Numbered from the stretch's first letter, positions 27,614-38,380 are shown. The stretch: DNA of 64,000 nt from Cyclobacterium qasimii M12-11B (GCF_000427295.1 NZ_ATNM01000091.1:62001-126000); one strand, 5' to 3'. Notes: generated by a model from the sequence alone, not told the origin. A program made the numbers and translations.

Positions 27614-28930
27614 TTAAGCCACTGCATAACTTGAAGGGTCATTTTTCATGTTACCACTTTTCATCATACCTTCATAGTGTCTCATCAAGAGGTAACTTTC
27701 AATCTGGCGAAGGGTATCTAAGATGACACCTACCATAATCAATAGTGATGTTCCTCCATAAAACTGAGCAAATTCGCTACTTACACCTGCAATGATTGCA
27801 AAGGCTGGCATAATGGCTACTAGTGCTAGTAAAATGGATCCTGGTAAAGTTATTCTTGAGATAATGTTGTCAATGAAATCACCAGTGGGTCCTCCAGGCT
27901 TAATACCTGGTACAAATCCACCATTTCTTTTCATGTCTTCTGCAATTTGTTCAGGATTAACCGTGATCGCAGTATAGAAGAAGGTAAAGAGTATGATCAT
28001 CAAAGCAAAAACAAGATTGTATTGCCAAGAAGTAAAATCACTAAATGTGGTACCGATGTAAGATGCTATATCACTGTTGTCAGCCCAAATTTGTGCAATC
28101 AATGCTGGTAAGAACATCAACGATTGTGCAAAGATAATAGGCATAACTCCAGATGCATTTACCTTAATTGGTATGTACTGTCGTTGTCCACCATATACTT
28201 TACCTCCAACAACTTGTTTGGCGTATTGTACAGGTATTCTTCTTACAGCTTCTGTGAGAGCAACCACTCCAACAACTACAAAGAAGAGAATTACAGCTTC
28301 TAGAAGTAATAATAATATACCTCCTCCGCCTTTGGATAAACTCTCAGAGATAATGGCACCTGGCAAAGCAGATATGATACCGATCATTATTAGCATTGAA
28401 ATACCATTGCCAATACCTTTTTCGGTAATCTTCTCCCCTATCCACATACAGAACATTGTTCCGGCTGTCAATAGTATAAGGGCAGATGTCATAAAGAGGG
28501 TCTTATCAATAACTATCGCTTCATCAGGAATAGTGGCTGTAATATAGCCAATCCCTTGAGCTAGAGTAATCAATATGGTGAGAACTCTGGTGATTTGATT
28601 GATTCTCTTCCTACCAGACTCTCCATCCTTTTGTAATTTTTGAAAATAGGGTACACCAACAGTCAACAATTGAAGAACAATTGAAGCAGAAATATAAGGC
28701 ATAATACCCAAGCCAAAAATGGACGCCCTACTGAAAGAACCACCTAAAAAGGTATCTATCAATCCGAAAATACCAGATGCAGCTTCTCCAAGGCGACTTG
28801 GATCAACACCTGGCAGGACGACATAGGACCCTATTCTGAAAACGATAAGTAAACCTATAGTATTCAGGATTCGGATTCTTAAATCCTCTATCGAAAAGAT
28901 ATTCTTTACTGTTGAAATAAACTTTTTCAT
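27614..28930 (-). CDS. secY: Preprotein translocase subunit SecY
   Basis: 438 aa with ten predicted membrane helices. The plug/TM2 region reads LGIMPYISASIVLQLL, and cytoplasmic loops include KRNGGFVPGIKPGGPT and IPVQYAKQV. It forms the channel with SecE, which is encoded at 53 kb in this window. It begins 3 bases after rplO. Confidence 0.97.
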   Translation of the reverse strand: MKKFISTVKNIFSIEDLRIRILNTIGLLIVFRIGSYVVLPGVDPSRLGEAASGIFGLIDTFLGGSFSRASIFGLGIMPYISASIVLQLLTVGVPYFQKLQKDGESGRKRINQITRVLTILITLAQGIGYITATIPDEAIVIDKTLFMTSALILLTAGTMFCMWIGEKITEKGIGNGISMLIMIGIISALPGAIISESLSKGGGGILLLLLEAVILFFVVVGVVALTEAVRRIPVQYAKQVVGGKVYGGQRQYIPIKVNASGVMPIIFAQSLMFLPALIAQIWADNSDIASYIGTTFSDFTSWQYNLVFALMIILFTFFYTAITVNPEQIAEDMKRNGGFVPGIKPGGPTGDFIDNIISRITLPGSILLALVAIMPAFAIIAGVSSEFAQFYGGTSLLIMVGVILDTLRQIESYLLMRHYEGMMKSGNMKNDPSSYAVA

Positions 28931-28933
28931 GTA

Positions 28934-29380
28934 TTAAATCTTATTTACAGATCCTCCAACTTTTTCAATCGCCGCTATGGCACTAGCAGAGAAACTGTGG
29001 GCACTTACGTTTAATTTTGAAGTAAGTTCGCCTCTTCCTAGGACTTTTACAAGATCTTTTTTGGAAACTAATCCATTTTGATGTAAAACATCGAAATCTA
29101 TACTGTCCGTGTTAAGTTTGCTTGCCAACTCCTGAATGATATCAAGATTTACTGACTGATAGGCTACCCTATTGTGATTTGTAAATCCAAATTTAGGCAC
29201 CCTACGTTGAAGAGGCATTTGACCACCTTCAAAACCTAGCTTGGTTTTATAACCAGATCTGGATTTAGCACCTTTATGTCCTTTAGTGGATGTACCTCCT
29301 CTACCAGAACCTTGACCTCTACCGATCCTTTTTCTAGTTTTTATGGAGCCTTCCGCCGGTTTTAATGTATGTAATTTCAT
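28934..29380 (-). CDS. rplO: Ribosomal protein L15
   Basis: 148 aa. The N-terminus is the Gly/Arg-rich extended arm RIGRGQGSGRGGTSTKGHKG, followed by the globular domain with FEGGQMPLQRRVPKFGF. Late-assembling 23S binder. Confidence 0.97.
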   Translation of the reverse strand: MKLHTLKPAEGSIKTRKRIGRGQGSGRGGTSTKGHKGAKSRSGYKTKLGFEGGQMPLQRRVPKFGFTNHNRVAYQSVNLDIIQELASKLNTDSIDFDVLHQNGLVSKKDLVKVLGRGELTSKLNVSAHSFSASAIAAIEKVGGSVNKI

Positions 29381-29435
29381 TTTACTTAGATTTTCGATTG
29401 GTTTAAATATTGAATAACTTTTAGGTTACCCAACT

Positions 29436-29615
29436 TTAAACTTCCTGTACCTTAACTAGATGGGCTACTTTTTTGATCATGCCTTGTAACTGTGGAGTAT
29501 CTTCTTTCTCCACTGTTCTGTTGATCTTACCTAGTCCCAAAGCTGAAATCGTAGCTTTCTGAGATTTGGGTCTATTAATTATACTCCTTATCTGAGTGAT
29601 TTGTATCTTTGCCAT
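29436..29615 (-). CDS. rpmD: Ribosomal protein L30
   Basis: A 59-aa frame (MAKIQITQIRSIINRPKSQK ... LGLGKINRTVEKEDTP ... VAHLVKVQEV) between rpsE and rplO, its normal place. It has the ferredoxin-like L30 pattern. Confidence 0.95.
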   Translation of the reverse strand: MAKIQITQIRSIINRPKSQKATISALGLGKINRTVEKEDTPQLQGMIKKVAHLVKVQEV

Positions 29616-29618
29616 TTC

Positions 29619-30137
29619 TTAACCGTTAAAAACTTTAGCAATTTTAATCCTTCTTTGTTGAGAAACAGCAATAGCATCTCTCAATTTCAAAAGCGCTTCA
29701 ATAGTCGCCTTAACCACGTTATGTGGATTAGAAGAACCTTTCGATTTAGCAAGAATATCAGTATATCCAGCACTTTCTAATACGGCACGCATAGAACCAC
29801 CAGCCAAAACTCCAGTACCAGGTGCTGCAGGTTTAATTAAAACCAAACCCCCACCATACTTTCCTAATTGCTCATGAGGTATAGTACCTTTATACAAAGG
29901 AACTTTAATCAAATTCTTTTTAGCGTCTTCTATACCTTTGGTAATAGCATCCGTTACCTCATTGGCTTTACCTAAGCCATAACCAACAACTCCGTTGCCG
30001 TCACCAACCACAACAATTGCTGAAAAGGAGAATCTACGTCCACCCTTTACAACCTTTGCTACACGATTAATGGCAACAACTTTTTCGGTTAATTCTGTAT
30101 CTGTAGCCCTTATGGGTCTTTTACTTACTTGGGACAT
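29619..30137 (-). CDS. rpsE: Ribosomal protein S5
   Basis: 172 aa. An N-terminal double-stranded-RNA-binding type domain ([33 protein letters not shown]) is followed by the C-terminal domain with [20 protein letters not shown]. Works in decoding accuracy and mRNA unwinding at the entry. Confidence 0.97.
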   Translation of the reverse strand: MSQVSKRPIRATDTELTEKVVAINRVAKVVKGGRRFSFSAIVVVGDGNGVVGYGLGKANEVTDAITKGIEDAKKNLIKVPLYKGTIPHEQLGKYGGGLVLIKPAAPGTGVLAGGSMRAVLESAGYTDILAKSKGSSNPHNVVKATIEALLKLRDAIAVSQQRRIKIAKVFNG

Positions 30138-30142
30138 AGTTA

Positions 30143-30493
30143 TTAAAATTTAAGGCCTCCTTCTCTGGCACCTTCTGCCAAAGCTTTTACATTACCATGA
30201 TAAAGATATCCACTTCTGTCAAAGACAACATTATTCAAGCCGTTGGAAACAGCTTTTTCAGCCAATTTCTTACCAACTTCTTTAGAAACAGATACGTTTA
30301 CATTCTTAATTGCACCCAATTCCTTGGATGAGGCTGCTGCAAGTGTTTGACCTTTTAAATCGTCAATCAATTGAGCGTATATTCCTGTATTACTTTTGAA
30401 TACAGAAAGTCTTGGCCTGGCATCGGTACCTGAAATCTTCCTTCGGATACCTCTTTTAATTCTCAGTCTTCTAGTTGTTTTCTTGAAAGCCAT
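30143..30493 (-). CDS. rplR: Ribosomal protein L18
   Basis: 116 aa. The basic N-terminus ([20 protein letters not shown]) and [20 protein letters not shown] are typical. Binds 5S rRNA in the central protuberance. Confidence 0.97.
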   Translation of the reverse strand: MAFKKTTRRLRIKRGIRRKISGTDARPRLSVFKSNTGIYAQLIDDLKGQTLAAASSKELGAIKNVNVSVSKEVGKKLAEKAVSNGLNNVVFDRSGYLYHGNVKALAEGAREGGLKF

Positions 30494-30500
30494 CTTCTAA

Positions 30501-31058
30501 TTATTTTTTAGCGGCAGTTTTACCAGCTTTACGTCTAATAACTTCTCCTACAAACTTAATACCTTTGCCTTTGAAAGGTTCAACTTTACGTAGGGATCTT
30601 ATTTTAGCAGCTACCTGACCTATTAATTCTTTGTCGATACTATCTAAAGTAACCAATGGGTTTTTACCTTTAGGAGTTTCTGTTTTGATAGCAACTTCCT
30701 GAGGGATCATCAAAAAGATATTGTGAGAGTATCCCAAAGAAAGTTCAAGAACTTGACCTTGATTAGTGGCTTTGTAACCCACACCTACCAGTTCTAATTC
30801 TTTTTTGTAACCTTCCGTTACGCCTATCACCATGTTATTCAACAATGAGCGGTAAAGCCCATGTAATGATTTGTGACGCTTGGAGTCAGTTGGCCTTGTA
30901 ATTACAAGACTACCTTCTTCATTTTCTACTGTAAAATCAGGATGAACATCTTGATTCAGTGTACCTTTGGGACCTTTAACAGTTATCTGATTATGCTCAG
31001 TAACGTCTACAGTCACACCCGCAGGTAGATTTATCGGTTTTTTACCTATTCTAGACAT
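30501..31058 (-). CDS. rplF: Ribosomal protein L6
   Basis: 185 aa, two related domains. It starts MSRIGKKPINLPAGVTVDV, and the second domain carries the family signature EPFKGKGIKFVGEVIRRKAG. Located near the factor-binding centre. Confidence 0.97.
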   Translation of the reverse strand: MSRIGKKPINLPAGVTVDVTEHNQITVKGPKGTLNQDVHPDFTVENEEGSLVITRPTDSKRHKSLHGLYRSLLNNMVIGVTEGYKKELELVGVGYKATNQGQVLELSLGYSHNIFLMIPQEVAIKTETPKGKNPLVTLDSIDKELIGQVAAKIRSLRKVEPFKGKGIKFVGEVIRRKAGKTAAKK

Positions 31059-31067
31059 ATCAATTTA

Positions 31068-31463
31068 TTAGTAAACGTAACAAAGTACTTCGCCACCCAC
31101 ACCTTCTACGCGGGCTTCTTTGTCAGTCATTACACCTTTAGACGTAGAAAGAATCGCAATTCCCAAACCATTAATGACTCTAGGAAGAGAATCTTTGTCT
31201 ACGTATTTTCTTAAACCTGGCTTACTTACTCTTGTAAGGCTTACAATAGAATTTTCTTTTGTTTGAGGGTTGTACTTCAGGGCAATTTTAATAGTGCCCT
31301 GAGGTCCTTCCTCAACAAATTTATAATTCTGAATGTACCCTTTTTCAAGAAGAACTTTTGTAAGTTCTTTTTTAATGTTAGAAGCAGGTATTTCTACTAT
31401 CCGGTGAGTTGCCTTAATGGCATTCCTCAACCTGGTTAGATAATCAGCTATTGGATCAGTCAT
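31068..31463 (-). CDS. rpsH: Ribosomal protein S8
   Basis: 131 aa. [18 protein letters not shown] at the N-terminus and [20 protein letters not shown] near the C-terminus are diagnostic. In E. coli S8 represses the spc operon; no equivalent site was identified here. An 84-base gap separates it from rpsN upstream. Confidence 0.97.
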   Translation of the reverse strand: MTDPIADYLTRLRNAIKATHRIVEIPASNIKKELTKVLLEKGYIQNYKFVEEGPQGTIKIALKYNPQTKENSIVSLTRVSKPGLRKYVDKDSLPRVINGLGIAILSTSKGVMTDKEARVEGVGGEVLCYVY

Positions 31464-31547
31464 ATTTGTATTAGTCTAACTGCAAAACCCCTAATGGGCC
31501 TGCAAAGTTACACAATGAAATTAAGAATAAAAACTATTATATAATTT

Positions 31548-31817
31548 TTACCAGCTAGACTTGGTTACACCCGGTATTTTACCTGCTGAAGCCATTTCTC
31601 TAAAAGTCACCCTATTGATGCCAAATTTTCTCATATATCCTTTCGGACGGCCGGTAAGTTTGCAACGGTTATGAAGCCTTACTGGAGAAGCATTTTTAGG
31701 AAGCTTATCCAATCCCTCGTAATCACCAGCTGCTTTAAGCTCAGCGCGTTTGTTGGCATACTTAGCTACCATACGCTCTCTTTTTCTTTCGCGGGCTTTA
31801 ATCGATTCTCTTGCCAT
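31548..31817 (-). CDS. rpsN: Ribosomal protein S14, zinc-independent form
   Basis: 89 aa with no CxxC pairs, so it is the long C-minus type. It contains [20 protein letters not shown]. Head of the 30S subunit. It lies 2 bases after rplE. Confidence 0.97.
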   Translation of the reverse strand: MARESIKARERKRERMVAKYANKRAELKAAGDYEGLDKLPKNASPVRLHNRCKLTGRPKGYMRKFGINRVTFREMASAGKIPGVTKSSW

Positions 31818-31819
31818 AA

Positions 31820-32380
31820 TTATTCTGCTTTATTATTATTTACGAAAGGCATTCCAAGTGACTTCAACAAAGCAAGTGCTTCTTCGTCAGTATTTGCAGT
31901 GGTCACCAAAGTGATGTCCATACCAGAAATTCTGTTCACCTTTTCGAGACTAATTTCAGGAAAAATAATTTGTTCTGTTACACCTAAAGTATAGTTACCT
32001 CGGCCATCAAAGCCTTTATCAGAGATTCCTTTGAAATCCCTAACCCTTGGCAAAGCGATGCTTACCAAACGATCTAAGAATTCAAACATTTTATAACCTC
32101 TAAGCGTAACTTTTGCGCCGATTGGCATTCCATCTCTTAATTTAAAGTTAGAGATAGAATTTTTAGCTTTAGTAGCTACAGCTCTTTGACCAGTGATCAA
32201 TGTAAGTTCTTCAACTCCTTGATCTACTAATTTTTTGTCAGCTACAGCAGCACCAATACCTTTGTTTAAAACAATCTTGGTCAACGTAGGTACTTGCATC
32301 ACACTCTGAAATTGAAATTTATCTTTCAATTCAGATTTGATTTCGTTGTCGAATTTTTCTTTTAATCTAGGTTTAGCCAT
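31820..32380 (-). CDS. rplE: Ribosomal protein L5
   Basis: 186 aa. It has [20 protein letters not shown] and [20 protein letters not shown]. Binds 5S rRNA and contacts the P-site tRNA. Its start overlaps the rplX stop region by 8 bases. Confidence 0.97.
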   Translation of the reverse strand: MAKPRLKEKFDNEIKSELKDKFQFQSVMQVPTLTKIVLNKGIGAAVADKKLVDQGVEELTLITGQRAVATKAKNSISNFKLRDGMPIGAKVTLRGYKMFEFLDRLVSIALPRVRDFKGISDKGFDGRGNYTLGVTEQIIFPEISLEKVNRISGMDITLVTTANTDEEALALLKSLGMPFVNNNKAE

Positions 32381-32717
32381 TGATCACCTCCCCGGTTATC
32401 TTAGAGTATCTTACTAATTTTCCGTCCTCATTCTTTTTCCTACCTATTCTAGTAGCATCACCTGTCTTAGGGTCTACTAGTTTAAGGTTGCTAATATGAA
32501 TGGGCGCCTCTTTCTTTTCAATACCACCTTGAGGAGAGTTAGTAGTAGGTTTAATATGTTTGGTTACCATATTTAAACCTTCAACTATTGCCCTTCTTTT
32601 GGCACGATCAACAGAAAGGATCTTACCTTTTTTGCTTTTATCATCGCCTGCAATTACCAATACGGTATCTCCAGTCTTGATATGCAATTTTGGTTGCTTA
32701 TTAAATTTTCTTTCCAT
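32373..32717 (-). CDS. rplX: Ribosomal protein L24
   Basis: 114 aa with a KOW motif near the N-terminus ([20 protein letters not shown]) and [14 protein letters not shown]. It initiates 50S assembly. Confidence 0.97.
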   Translation of the reverse strand: MERKFNKQPKLHIKTGDTVLVIAGDDKSKKGKILSVDRAKRRAIVEGLNMVTKHIKPTTNSPQGGIEKKEAPIHISNLKLVDPKTGDATRIGRKKNEDGKLVRYSKITGEVING

Positions 32718-32719
32718 GA

Positions 32720-33088
32720 TTACAATACTTCAGGGGCTAAAGATACAATTTTCATAAACTGCTTTTCCCTAAGTTCCCTGGCTACTGGGCCAAAAATACG
32801 GGTTCCCCTCGGTTCGTCATTGTTGTTTAAAAGTACAGCTGCGTTATCTTCAAATCGGATATACGAACCGTCTTTTCTTCGGACTTCTTTTTTAGTCCTT
32901 ACTATTACCGCTCTAGACACGGTACCTTTTTTCATATTACTGGATGATAGGGCTGATTTAACAGTGACCACAACCTTGTCTCCAATAGAGGCATACCTTC
33001 TTTTGGTTCCTCCCAAAACACGGATTACAAGTACTTCTTTCGCACCTGAATTATCCGCTACACTTAATCTGGATTCTTGTTGTATCAT
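32720..33088 (-). CDS. rplN: Ribosomal protein L14
   Basis: 122 aa, standard length. [20 protein letters not shown] at the start and [20 protein letters not shown] near the end are typical. Confidence 0.97.
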   Translation of the reverse strand: MIQQESRLSVADNSGAKEVLVIRVLGGTKRRYASIGDKVVVTVKSALSSSNMKKGTVSRAVIVRTKKEVRRKDGSYIRFEDNAAVLLNNNDEPRGTRIFGPVARELREKQFMKIVSLAPEVL

Positions 33089-33091
33089 GAT

Positions 33092-33355
33092 TTATAATGC
33101 CCTTTCTATTATTTCCACCAATCTCCAACGTTTGCTCTTACTCAGCGGACGCGTTTCACTGATTTTAACCAAGTCTCCTTGCTTACAATCATTGTTTTCG
33201 TCATGAGCCATGAATCTGGTCGTTTTACCAACAAATTTACCGTAAATAGGGTGTTTTACACGACGCTCTATTGCCACGGTTATGGACTTATCCATTTTGT
33301 TGCTAACTACCTTGCCTATTCTTTCTTTACGAAGGTTTCTATCTGTAGTAGCCAT
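33092..33355 (-). CDS. rpsQ: Ribosomal protein S17
   Basis: 87 aa OB-fold protein: [20 protein letters not shown] and [21 protein letters not shown] primary 16S rRNA binder. Confidence 0.96.
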   Translation of the reverse strand: MATTDRNLRKERIGKVVSNKMDKSITVAIERRVKHPIYGKFVGKTTRFMAHDENNDCKQGDLVKISETRPLSKSKRWRLVEIIERAL

Positions 33356-33364
33356 TTTTGTTTA

Positions 33365-33574
33365 TTATTTAGCTAGTTGTTTGGCTCGTAAGAATGTATT
33401 CAACCTTGCAACCAAACGCCTTGATTCTCTTATTCTATTAGGATTCTCAATAGGGGATATCGCATGAGCAAAACGTAATTTTGTCAAGTTCTCCCTCTCC
33501 GCTTCAACGCGGGATTGTATTTCGCTCTCTGTTAGAGCAATGATTTCAGAATTTTTCATCAGCTTATGATCCAA
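33365..33574 (-). CDS. rpmC: Ribosomal protein L29
   Basis: 69 aa, a two-helix protein ending [18 protein letters not shown]. At the exit tunnel next to L23. Its ATG overlaps the rplP end by 11 bases. Confidence 0.96.
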   Translation of the reverse strand: MDHKLMKNSEIIALTESEIQSRVEAERENLTKLRFAHAISPIENPNRIRESRRLVARLNTFLRAKQLAK

Positions 33575-33986
33575 CGTAATCTCTACGTACGATAAATTTT
33601 GTACTAACAGGAAGCTTTTGTTGTGCTAATCTAAGGGCTTCTTGCGCAACTTCCTCAGAAACACCAGTAGCTTCAAAAAGGATTGTTCCTGGTCTGATAA
33701 CTGCTACCCAGTATTCAGGAGCTCCTTTACCTTTACCCATCCTTACCTCAGCAGGTTTTTTAGTGATCGGTTTATCTGGAAATATTCGGATCCAAACTTG
33801 TCCTTCCCTTTTCATTGCTCTTGTCATAGCAATACGGGCAGCTTCTATTTGTCTCGAAGTGATCCATCCAGGCTCCAGGGATTTGATTCCAAAATTACCA
33901 AAGGCCAAAGTATGACCTCTTTGGGCAATTCCTTTGATCCTCCCTTTATGCATTTTTCTAAATTTCGTTCTTCTTGGCTGTAACAT
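33564..33986 (-). CDS. rplP: Ribosomal protein L16
   Basis: 140 aa. [20 protein letters not shown] at the start and [20 protein letters not shown] match the family. It organises the A-site region of the 50S subunit. Confidence 0.97.
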   Translation of the reverse strand: MLQPRRTKFRKMHKGRIKGIAQRGHTLAFGNFGIKSLEPGWITSRQIEAARIAMTRAMKREGQVWIRIFPDKPITKKPAEVRMGKGKGAPEYWVAVIRPGTILFEATGVSEEVAQEALRLAQQKLPVSTKFIVRRDYVGS

Positions 33987-34006
33987 GATTGCTCAGTTAA
34001 GGATTT

Positions 34007-34744
34007 TTAGTTGTTTCTTTTTCTTCTCTTAGGTCCGCCTTCTCTTCTTCTTCTGTTACCAGCAGGCGCGTTTCCTTTGGAATCATTGCTTAGCCCAGCG
34101 TTAGGAGAAAGATCTCTTTTACCGTAAACTTCACCTTTGAAAATCCAAACTTTGATCCCTATTTTACCATAAACTGTTTGTGCTTCAGAAAGCGCATAGT
34201 CCACATCTGCACGAATGGTGTGCAATGGAATTCTACCTTCTTTGTACATCTCAGATCTAGCCATTTCAGCACCACCTAATCTACCGGAAAGTTTTACTTT
34301 AATCCCTTCAGCGCCTACTCTCATAGTAGCTGCAATGGATTGTTTCATAGCTCTCCTAAAAGAAATCCTGGCCTCTAATTGCTGTGCAATAGATTCACCA
34401 ACCAACTTTGCATCTAATTCAGGACGTTTGATTTCAAATATGTTAATTTGAATGTCCTTATCAGTAATTTTCTTAAGTTCTTCTTTTAGCTTATCCACCT
34501 CAGAACCACCTTTTCCAATCACTACACCAGGACGTGCAGTTTGAATGGTTAGGGTTATTCTTTTAAGAGTCCTTTCAATAATCACTTTAGAAATACCACC
34601 TTTAGGGATCCTGGCAAAAACGTATTTTCTGATATTCTGGTCTTCATAAAGCTTATCAGCGAAATCGCGTCCTCCATACCAGTTAGAGTCCCACCCCTTA
34701 ATGATACCAAGCCTTAAACCAATTGGGTTAACTTTTTGTCCCAT
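34007..34744 (-). CDS. rpsC: Ribosomal protein S3
   Basis: 245 aa. It starts [20 protein letters not shown]; the KH domain includes [20 protein letters not shown]; the C-terminal domain includes [15 protein letters not shown] basic tail ([17 protein letters not shown]) follows. Lines the mRNA entry channel. Confidence 0.97.
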   Translation of the reverse strand: MGQKVNPIGLRLGIIKGWDSNWYGGRDFADKLYEDQNIRKYVFARIPKGGISKVIIERTLKRITLTIQTARPGVVIGKGGSEVDKLKEELKKITDKDIQINIFEIKRPELDAKLVGESIAQQLEARISFRRAMKQSIAATMRVGAEGIKVKLSGRLGGAEMARSEMYKEGRIPLHTIRADVDYALSEAQTVYGKIGIKVWIFKGEVYGKRDLSPNAGLSNDSKGNAPAGNRRRREGGPKRRKRNN

Positions 34745-34747
34745 ATT

Positions 34748-35137
34748 TTAGTTTACTTTTTCATTTGATTCAACAATATCAGCGGTAACTTCTCCGGCAA
34801 CGGAGTCTACTACTAGCGTTACATGATTTGATCTTTTACGGATTCTATGTGCTCTTCCCTGAGGTGCAGGTCGAAGCCTTTTCAACATCCTACCTCCATC
34901 TACAGAGATGGTCTTGATATACAATTCAGCGTCTTCAAGCTTTTCATCAGGATTTTTCGCCTGCCAGTTGGCAATAGCGGATAAAACCAGTTTTTCAAGT
35001 CTGATAGATCCATGATTAGGCGTAAATTTCAAGATGCTTAATGCCTGACCAACTTTCTTTCCCCTTACTAGATCCGCAACCAGACGCATCTTTCTGGGAG
35101 AGGTAGGAACATTATTTAATTTTGCTATAGCTTCCAT
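34748..35137 (-). CDS. rplV: Ribosomal protein L22
   Basis: 129 aa. The globular part opens [20 protein letters not shown]; the tunnel loop region is [20 protein letters not shown], where macrolide-affecting changes are known in other species. No loop insertion is evident. Confidence 0.97.
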   Translation of the reverse strand: MEAIAKLNNVPTSPRKMRLVADLVRGKKVGQALSILKFTPNHGSIRLEKLVLSAIANWQAKNPDEKLEDAELYIKTISVDGGRMLKRLRPAPQGRAHRIRKRSNHVTLVVDSVAGEVTADIVESNEKVN

Positions 35138-35139
35138 GA

Positions 35140-35418
35140 TTATCTCTTTCCTTTATCTTTTTTGGCAATGTGTCCACGGAAATTCCTGGTAGGTGCAAAT
35201 TCACCTAACTTATGTCCAACCATATTGTCGGTCACAAAAACAGGAATAAATTTGTTTCCATTATGCACTGCAAAGGTCAGTCCAACAAAATCTGGAGAAA
35301 TCATTGATCTTCTGGACCAAGTTTTGATTACAGATTTTTTCCCAGATTCGTTCATAACATCCACTTTCTTTAACAAGTGGTGCTCTATATATGGGCCTTT
35401 TTTTAACGAACGTGCCAT
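35140..35418 (-). CDS. rpsS: Ribosomal protein S19
   Basis: 92 aa. [20 protein letters not shown] at the start and [18 protein letters not shown] near the end. Works with S13 at the 30S head. Confidence 0.97.
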   Translation of the reverse strand: MARSLKKGPYIEHHLLKKVDVMNESGKKSVIKTWSRRSMISPDFVGLTFAVHNGNKFIPVFVTDNMVGHKLGEFAPTRNFRGHIAKKDKGKR

Positions 35419-35420
35419 GT

Positions 35421-36244
35421 TTACTTAGTTCTTCTGCTAATGATAAATTTATTGGAGTACTTTTTGGGCGAACGAGTCTTTTTACCCTTGGCCAATAAGC
35501 CATTTCTCGAACGTGGATGACCACCTGAAGAACGGCCTTCACCACCACCCATTGGGTGATCTACAGGGTTCATAGCAACACCTCTTGTACGAGGTCTTCT
35601 TCCAAGCCATCTCTTACGACCAGCTTTTCCAAGTACTACGTTCATATGGTCTCCATTAGAAACAGTTCCAATCGTAGCCTTACATGTACCCAAAACAATT
35701 CTCATTTCGCCAGAAGGCAATTTGAGTGTCACGTATTTTCCTTCTCTAGCCAAAAGCTGAGCGTATCCACCCGCACTTCTTGCCATTGCTCCACCTTTAC
35801 CAGGCTTCAATTCAATGTTGTGAATAATTGTACCCAAAGGAATTTTACTCAAATACAAAGTATTGCCAACTTCAGGACTTGCTCCTTCACCAGAAACAAC
35901 CGTTTGACCTACTTCAAGTCCTTCAGGTGCAATCATGTAAGCTTTAGTACCATCTACGTAAAACAACAAAGCAATCCTTGCTGTTCTATTTGGATCGTAT
36001 TCTATCGTCTTAACAACTGCAGGAACGCCTTCTTTATTTCTTTTGAAATCGACGATCCTAAGTCTCTTTTTATGTCCGCCACCTAGATATCTGGTGGTCA
36101 TTTTACCGCTATGATTCCTGCCACCGCTTTTCTTCAAAGGAGCCAAGAGGCTCTTTTCCGGCTTAGAGGTAGTAACTTCATCAAATGAAGGTGCCACCCT
36201 AAAACGGGTACCAGGAGTTACAGGTTTTAATTTTTAACTGCCAT
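35421..36244 (-). CDS. rplB: Ribosomal protein L2, frame broken after codon 4
   Basis: The open frame (35421-36197) has only a GTG start inside the protein ([10 protein letters not shown]). Upstream, ATG at 36244 reads MAVKN then stops. Adding one A to the A5 run (plus-strand T5, 36231-36235) gives [20 protein letters not shown], the normal L2 start, and a total of 274 residues, exactly the usual length. The rest is intact, including [20 protein letters not shown], the loop at the peptidyl transferase centre. L2 is essential, so the break is most likely a sequence error. Confidence 0.95.
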
Positions 36245-36257
36245 TGCTCTGATTCAA

Positions 36258-36545
36258 TTAAATTTCTCCGTAAAAATCAATGATTTCACCTTCTGCTACC
36301 TGTACCATTGCCTTCTTAAAGGTGTTGGTATATCCAGAAACAATTTTAGCTTTGGTGTACCTCGTCTTTTTCTTTGCAGCATAGCGCATGGTGCGTACTT
36401 CAACCACTTTAACACCGTACATTTTCTCTACGGCATCTTTAATTTGAGGCTTTTTTGCAGTTCTTTCAACTACAAAACCGTACACCCCACGTTCGTTCAT
36501 GGCTGAGATCTTTTCTGTAATTAAAGGTCTTTTTAATATATCCAT
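36258..36545 (-). CDS. rplW: Ribosomal protein L23
   Basis: 95 aa. DILKRPLITEKISAMNERGV and KVVEVRTMRYAAKKKTRYTK are typical. At the tunnel exit, the docking site of trigger factor and SRP. Confidence 0.96.
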   Translation of the reverse strand: MDILKRPLITEKISAMNERGVYGFVVERTAKKPQIKDAVEKMYGVKVVEVRTMRYAAKKKTRYTKAKIVSGYTNTFKKAMVQVAEGEIIDFYGEI

Positions 36546-36549
36546 GATT

Positions 36550-37179
36550 TTACTTCGATAAAAGGGTTTCTAACTTACTTACTGCACCTTCACAAAGAAC
36601 AAGACTATCAGCATCAAGAACTTCGTAAGTATTCAACTCACTGAAAATTCTAACTTTCGTCTTTGGTACGTTCCTAGATGACAAATAAACATTTGGATTG
36701 TTTTCACCAACCACTAGAAGTGTCTTTTTATCTGATAAAGATAACTTGGACAACAGATTGATAAAATCTTTGGTCTTAGGTGCATCAAAAACCAAATCTT
36801 CTAAAATCACTAAACCATTTTCTTTGGCTTTGTAACTTAATGCAGACTTTCTGGCAACCTGCTTCAATTTCTTGTTCAATTTAAAAGAGTAATCTCTAGG
36901 CCTTGGCCCGAATACTCTTCCTCCTCCTCTAAATATTGGAGATTTGATAGACCCTGCACGAGCACTACCGGTACCTTTTTGCTTTTTAATCTTTCTGGTA
37001 GAGCCGGAAATTTCCGCTCTTTCTTTAGATTTATGCGTACCCTGTCTTCTATTCGCCAAATACTGTTTTACATCCAGATAAATCGCGTGATCATTGGGCT
37101 CCATAGAAAATATATCTTCCGAGAGCGTGATCTTCCTTCCGGTTTCTTCACCGGTTTGTTTTAATATCGCTAATTCCAT
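36550..37179 (-). CDS. rplD: Ribosomal protein L4
   Basis: 209 aa. The internal extended loop ([40 protein letters not shown]) reaches the exit tunnel. In E. coli L4 also controls the S10 operon leader; whether it does here is unknown. Confidence 0.96.
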   Translation of the reverse strand: MELAILKQTGEETGRKITLSEDIFSMEPNDHAIYLDVKQYLANRRQGTHKSKERAEISGSTRKIKKQKGTGSARAGSIKSPIFRGGGRVFGPRPRDYSFKLNKKLKQVARKSALSYKAKENGLVILEDLVFDAPKTKDFINLLSKLSLSDKKTLLVVGENNPNVYLSSRNVPKTKVRIFSELNTYEVLDADSLVLCEGAVSKLETLLSK

Positions 37180-37183
37180 CTTA

Positions 37184-37816
37184 TTACTTCTCTAGAATCA
37201 CAAAAGAATTTTTGGCTCCCGGTATTGAACCACTAACTAATAGTAGGTTCTTTTCAGGATATATTTTAAGTACTTTCAAATTTAGTACTTTGACCCTGTT
37301 ACCACCGGTTCTTCCAGCCATTCTCATGCCTTTAAAAACCCTTGAGGGCCAAGAGCAAGCACCGATAGAACCTGGATGACGTAGTCTGTTGTGCTGGCCG
37401 TGAGTGGCACCGCCAACCCCTGCAAACCCATGACGCTTAACAACACCTTGGAAACCTTTCCCTTTGGAAGTTCCTATGGCATCAATAAAATCGCCTTCAA
37501 CAAAGATCTTGTCAGATACCACAGTTTTACCCATGTCAACCTGACCTTCGAATTCCACTCTGAAATCCCTAAATTCAACAACTTTCTGTTTTGGAGTTGT
37601 CCCAGCCTTTTTAAAATGGCCAATTAATGGTTTAGGCGTATTTTTTTCTTTACGCTCCCCATAAGACAACTGTACAGCGTTGTACCCGTCTGATTCTACA
37701 TTTTTTACTTGCGTAACTACACAAGGACCAGCTTCTACTAACGTGCATGCGACATTTCGTCCATCGGCACTAAAAATACTAGTCATTCCGATTTTTTTAC
37801 CTATTATTCCAGACAT
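37184..37816 (-). CDS. rplC: Ribosomal protein L3
   Basis: 210 aa from ATG 37816 ([20 protein letters not shown]). The frame is open further to 37909, but that part lies in the 5' leader and overlaps the promoter. Contains [20 protein letters not shown]. It is the first gene of the long S10-spc-alpha transcript in this genome, since rpsJ is cut off upstream by a terminator. Confidence 0.96.
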   Translation of the reverse strand: MSGIIGKKIGMTSIFSADGRNVACTLVEAGPCVVTQVKNVESDGYNAVQLSYGERKEKNTPKPLIGHFKKAGTTPKQKVVEFRDFRVEFEGQVDMGKTVVSDKIFVEGDFIDAIGTSKGKGFQGVVKRHGFAGVGGATHGQHNRLRHPGSIGACSWPSRVFKGMRMAGRTGGNRVKVLNLKVLKIYPEKNLLLVSGSIPGAKNSFVILEK

Positions 37817-37879
37817 CTTTGGATATATGATATACAATGATTCACAAGTGTCTACACACCTGTCCCCTTTAAAGGATTG

Positions 37880-37910
37880 CAAAGTTAGTAATTTAAACTC
37901 AGGTAACAAA
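37880..37910 (-). promoter_or_regulatory. Promoter of the S10-spc-alpha operon
   Basis: A -33 TTTG (37907-37910) and -7 TAACTTTG (37880-37887), 19 bases apart, match the Bacteroidota consensus perfectly. The untranslated leader to rplC is about 60 bases and contains a GTGT/ACAC hairpin near 37848-37860. Confidence 0.8.
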
Positions 37911-38006
37911 CTGCAACATGAATATTTTCAAACAATTAGCTTAGAAAACATCCGGAAGCAGAGTTATATTTTACTTTCTACTAAAACCAACGCAAAAAAT
38001 TTGCTC

Positions 38007-38044
38007 AAAAAAAAACCTACACCAGAAATGGTGTAGGTTTTTTT
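38007..38044 (-). terminator. Terminator after rpsJ
   Basis: On the minus strand AAACCTACACCA pairs with TGGTGTAGGTTT (12 bp; 38029-38040 and 38013-38024) around a short loop, then a long T-run. It closes the rpsL-rpsG-fusA-rpsJ unit before the rplC promoter. Confidence 0.92.
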
Positions 38045-38063
38045 CAAATTTTATAAGTAAAGA

Positions 38064-38369
38064 TTAAACTTTAATTTCTACATCAACTCCACTTGGAAGT
38101 TCGATTTTCATCAAAGCATCTACAGTTTTTGAACTATTAGAGTAGATATCTACCAATCTCTTGTACGTACAAAGCTGAAATTGCTCTCTAGCTTTTTTGT
38201 TTACGTGTGGAGATTTCAATACGGTGAATTTCTCTTTTTTAGTTGGAAGAGGAATTGGACCTACAACCACTGCACCTGTAGATTTTACAGCTTTCACGAT
38301 TTTCTCTGATGACTTGTCCACCAGGCTATGATCGTAAGACTTTAGTTTTATTCTGATTTTTTGATTCAT
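38064..38369 (-). CDS. rpsJ: Ribosomal protein S10
   Basis: 101 aa. [20 protein letters not shown] at the start and [12 protein letters not shown] in the middle. Also known as NusE in antitermination complexes. It belongs to the str unit here, 11 bases after fusA. Confidence 0.97.
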   Translation of the reverse strand: MNQKIRIKLKSYDHSLVDKSSEKIVKAVKSTGAVVVGPIPLPTKKEKFTVLKSPHVNKKAREQFQLCTYKRLVDIYSNSSKTVDALMKIELPSGVDVEIKV

Positions 38370-38380
38370 GTTCGATTATT

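Noticed and set aside
37817-37909. N-terminal extension of L3
   Set aside because: It overlaps the leader and -7 box; [11 protein letters not shown] is the family start.
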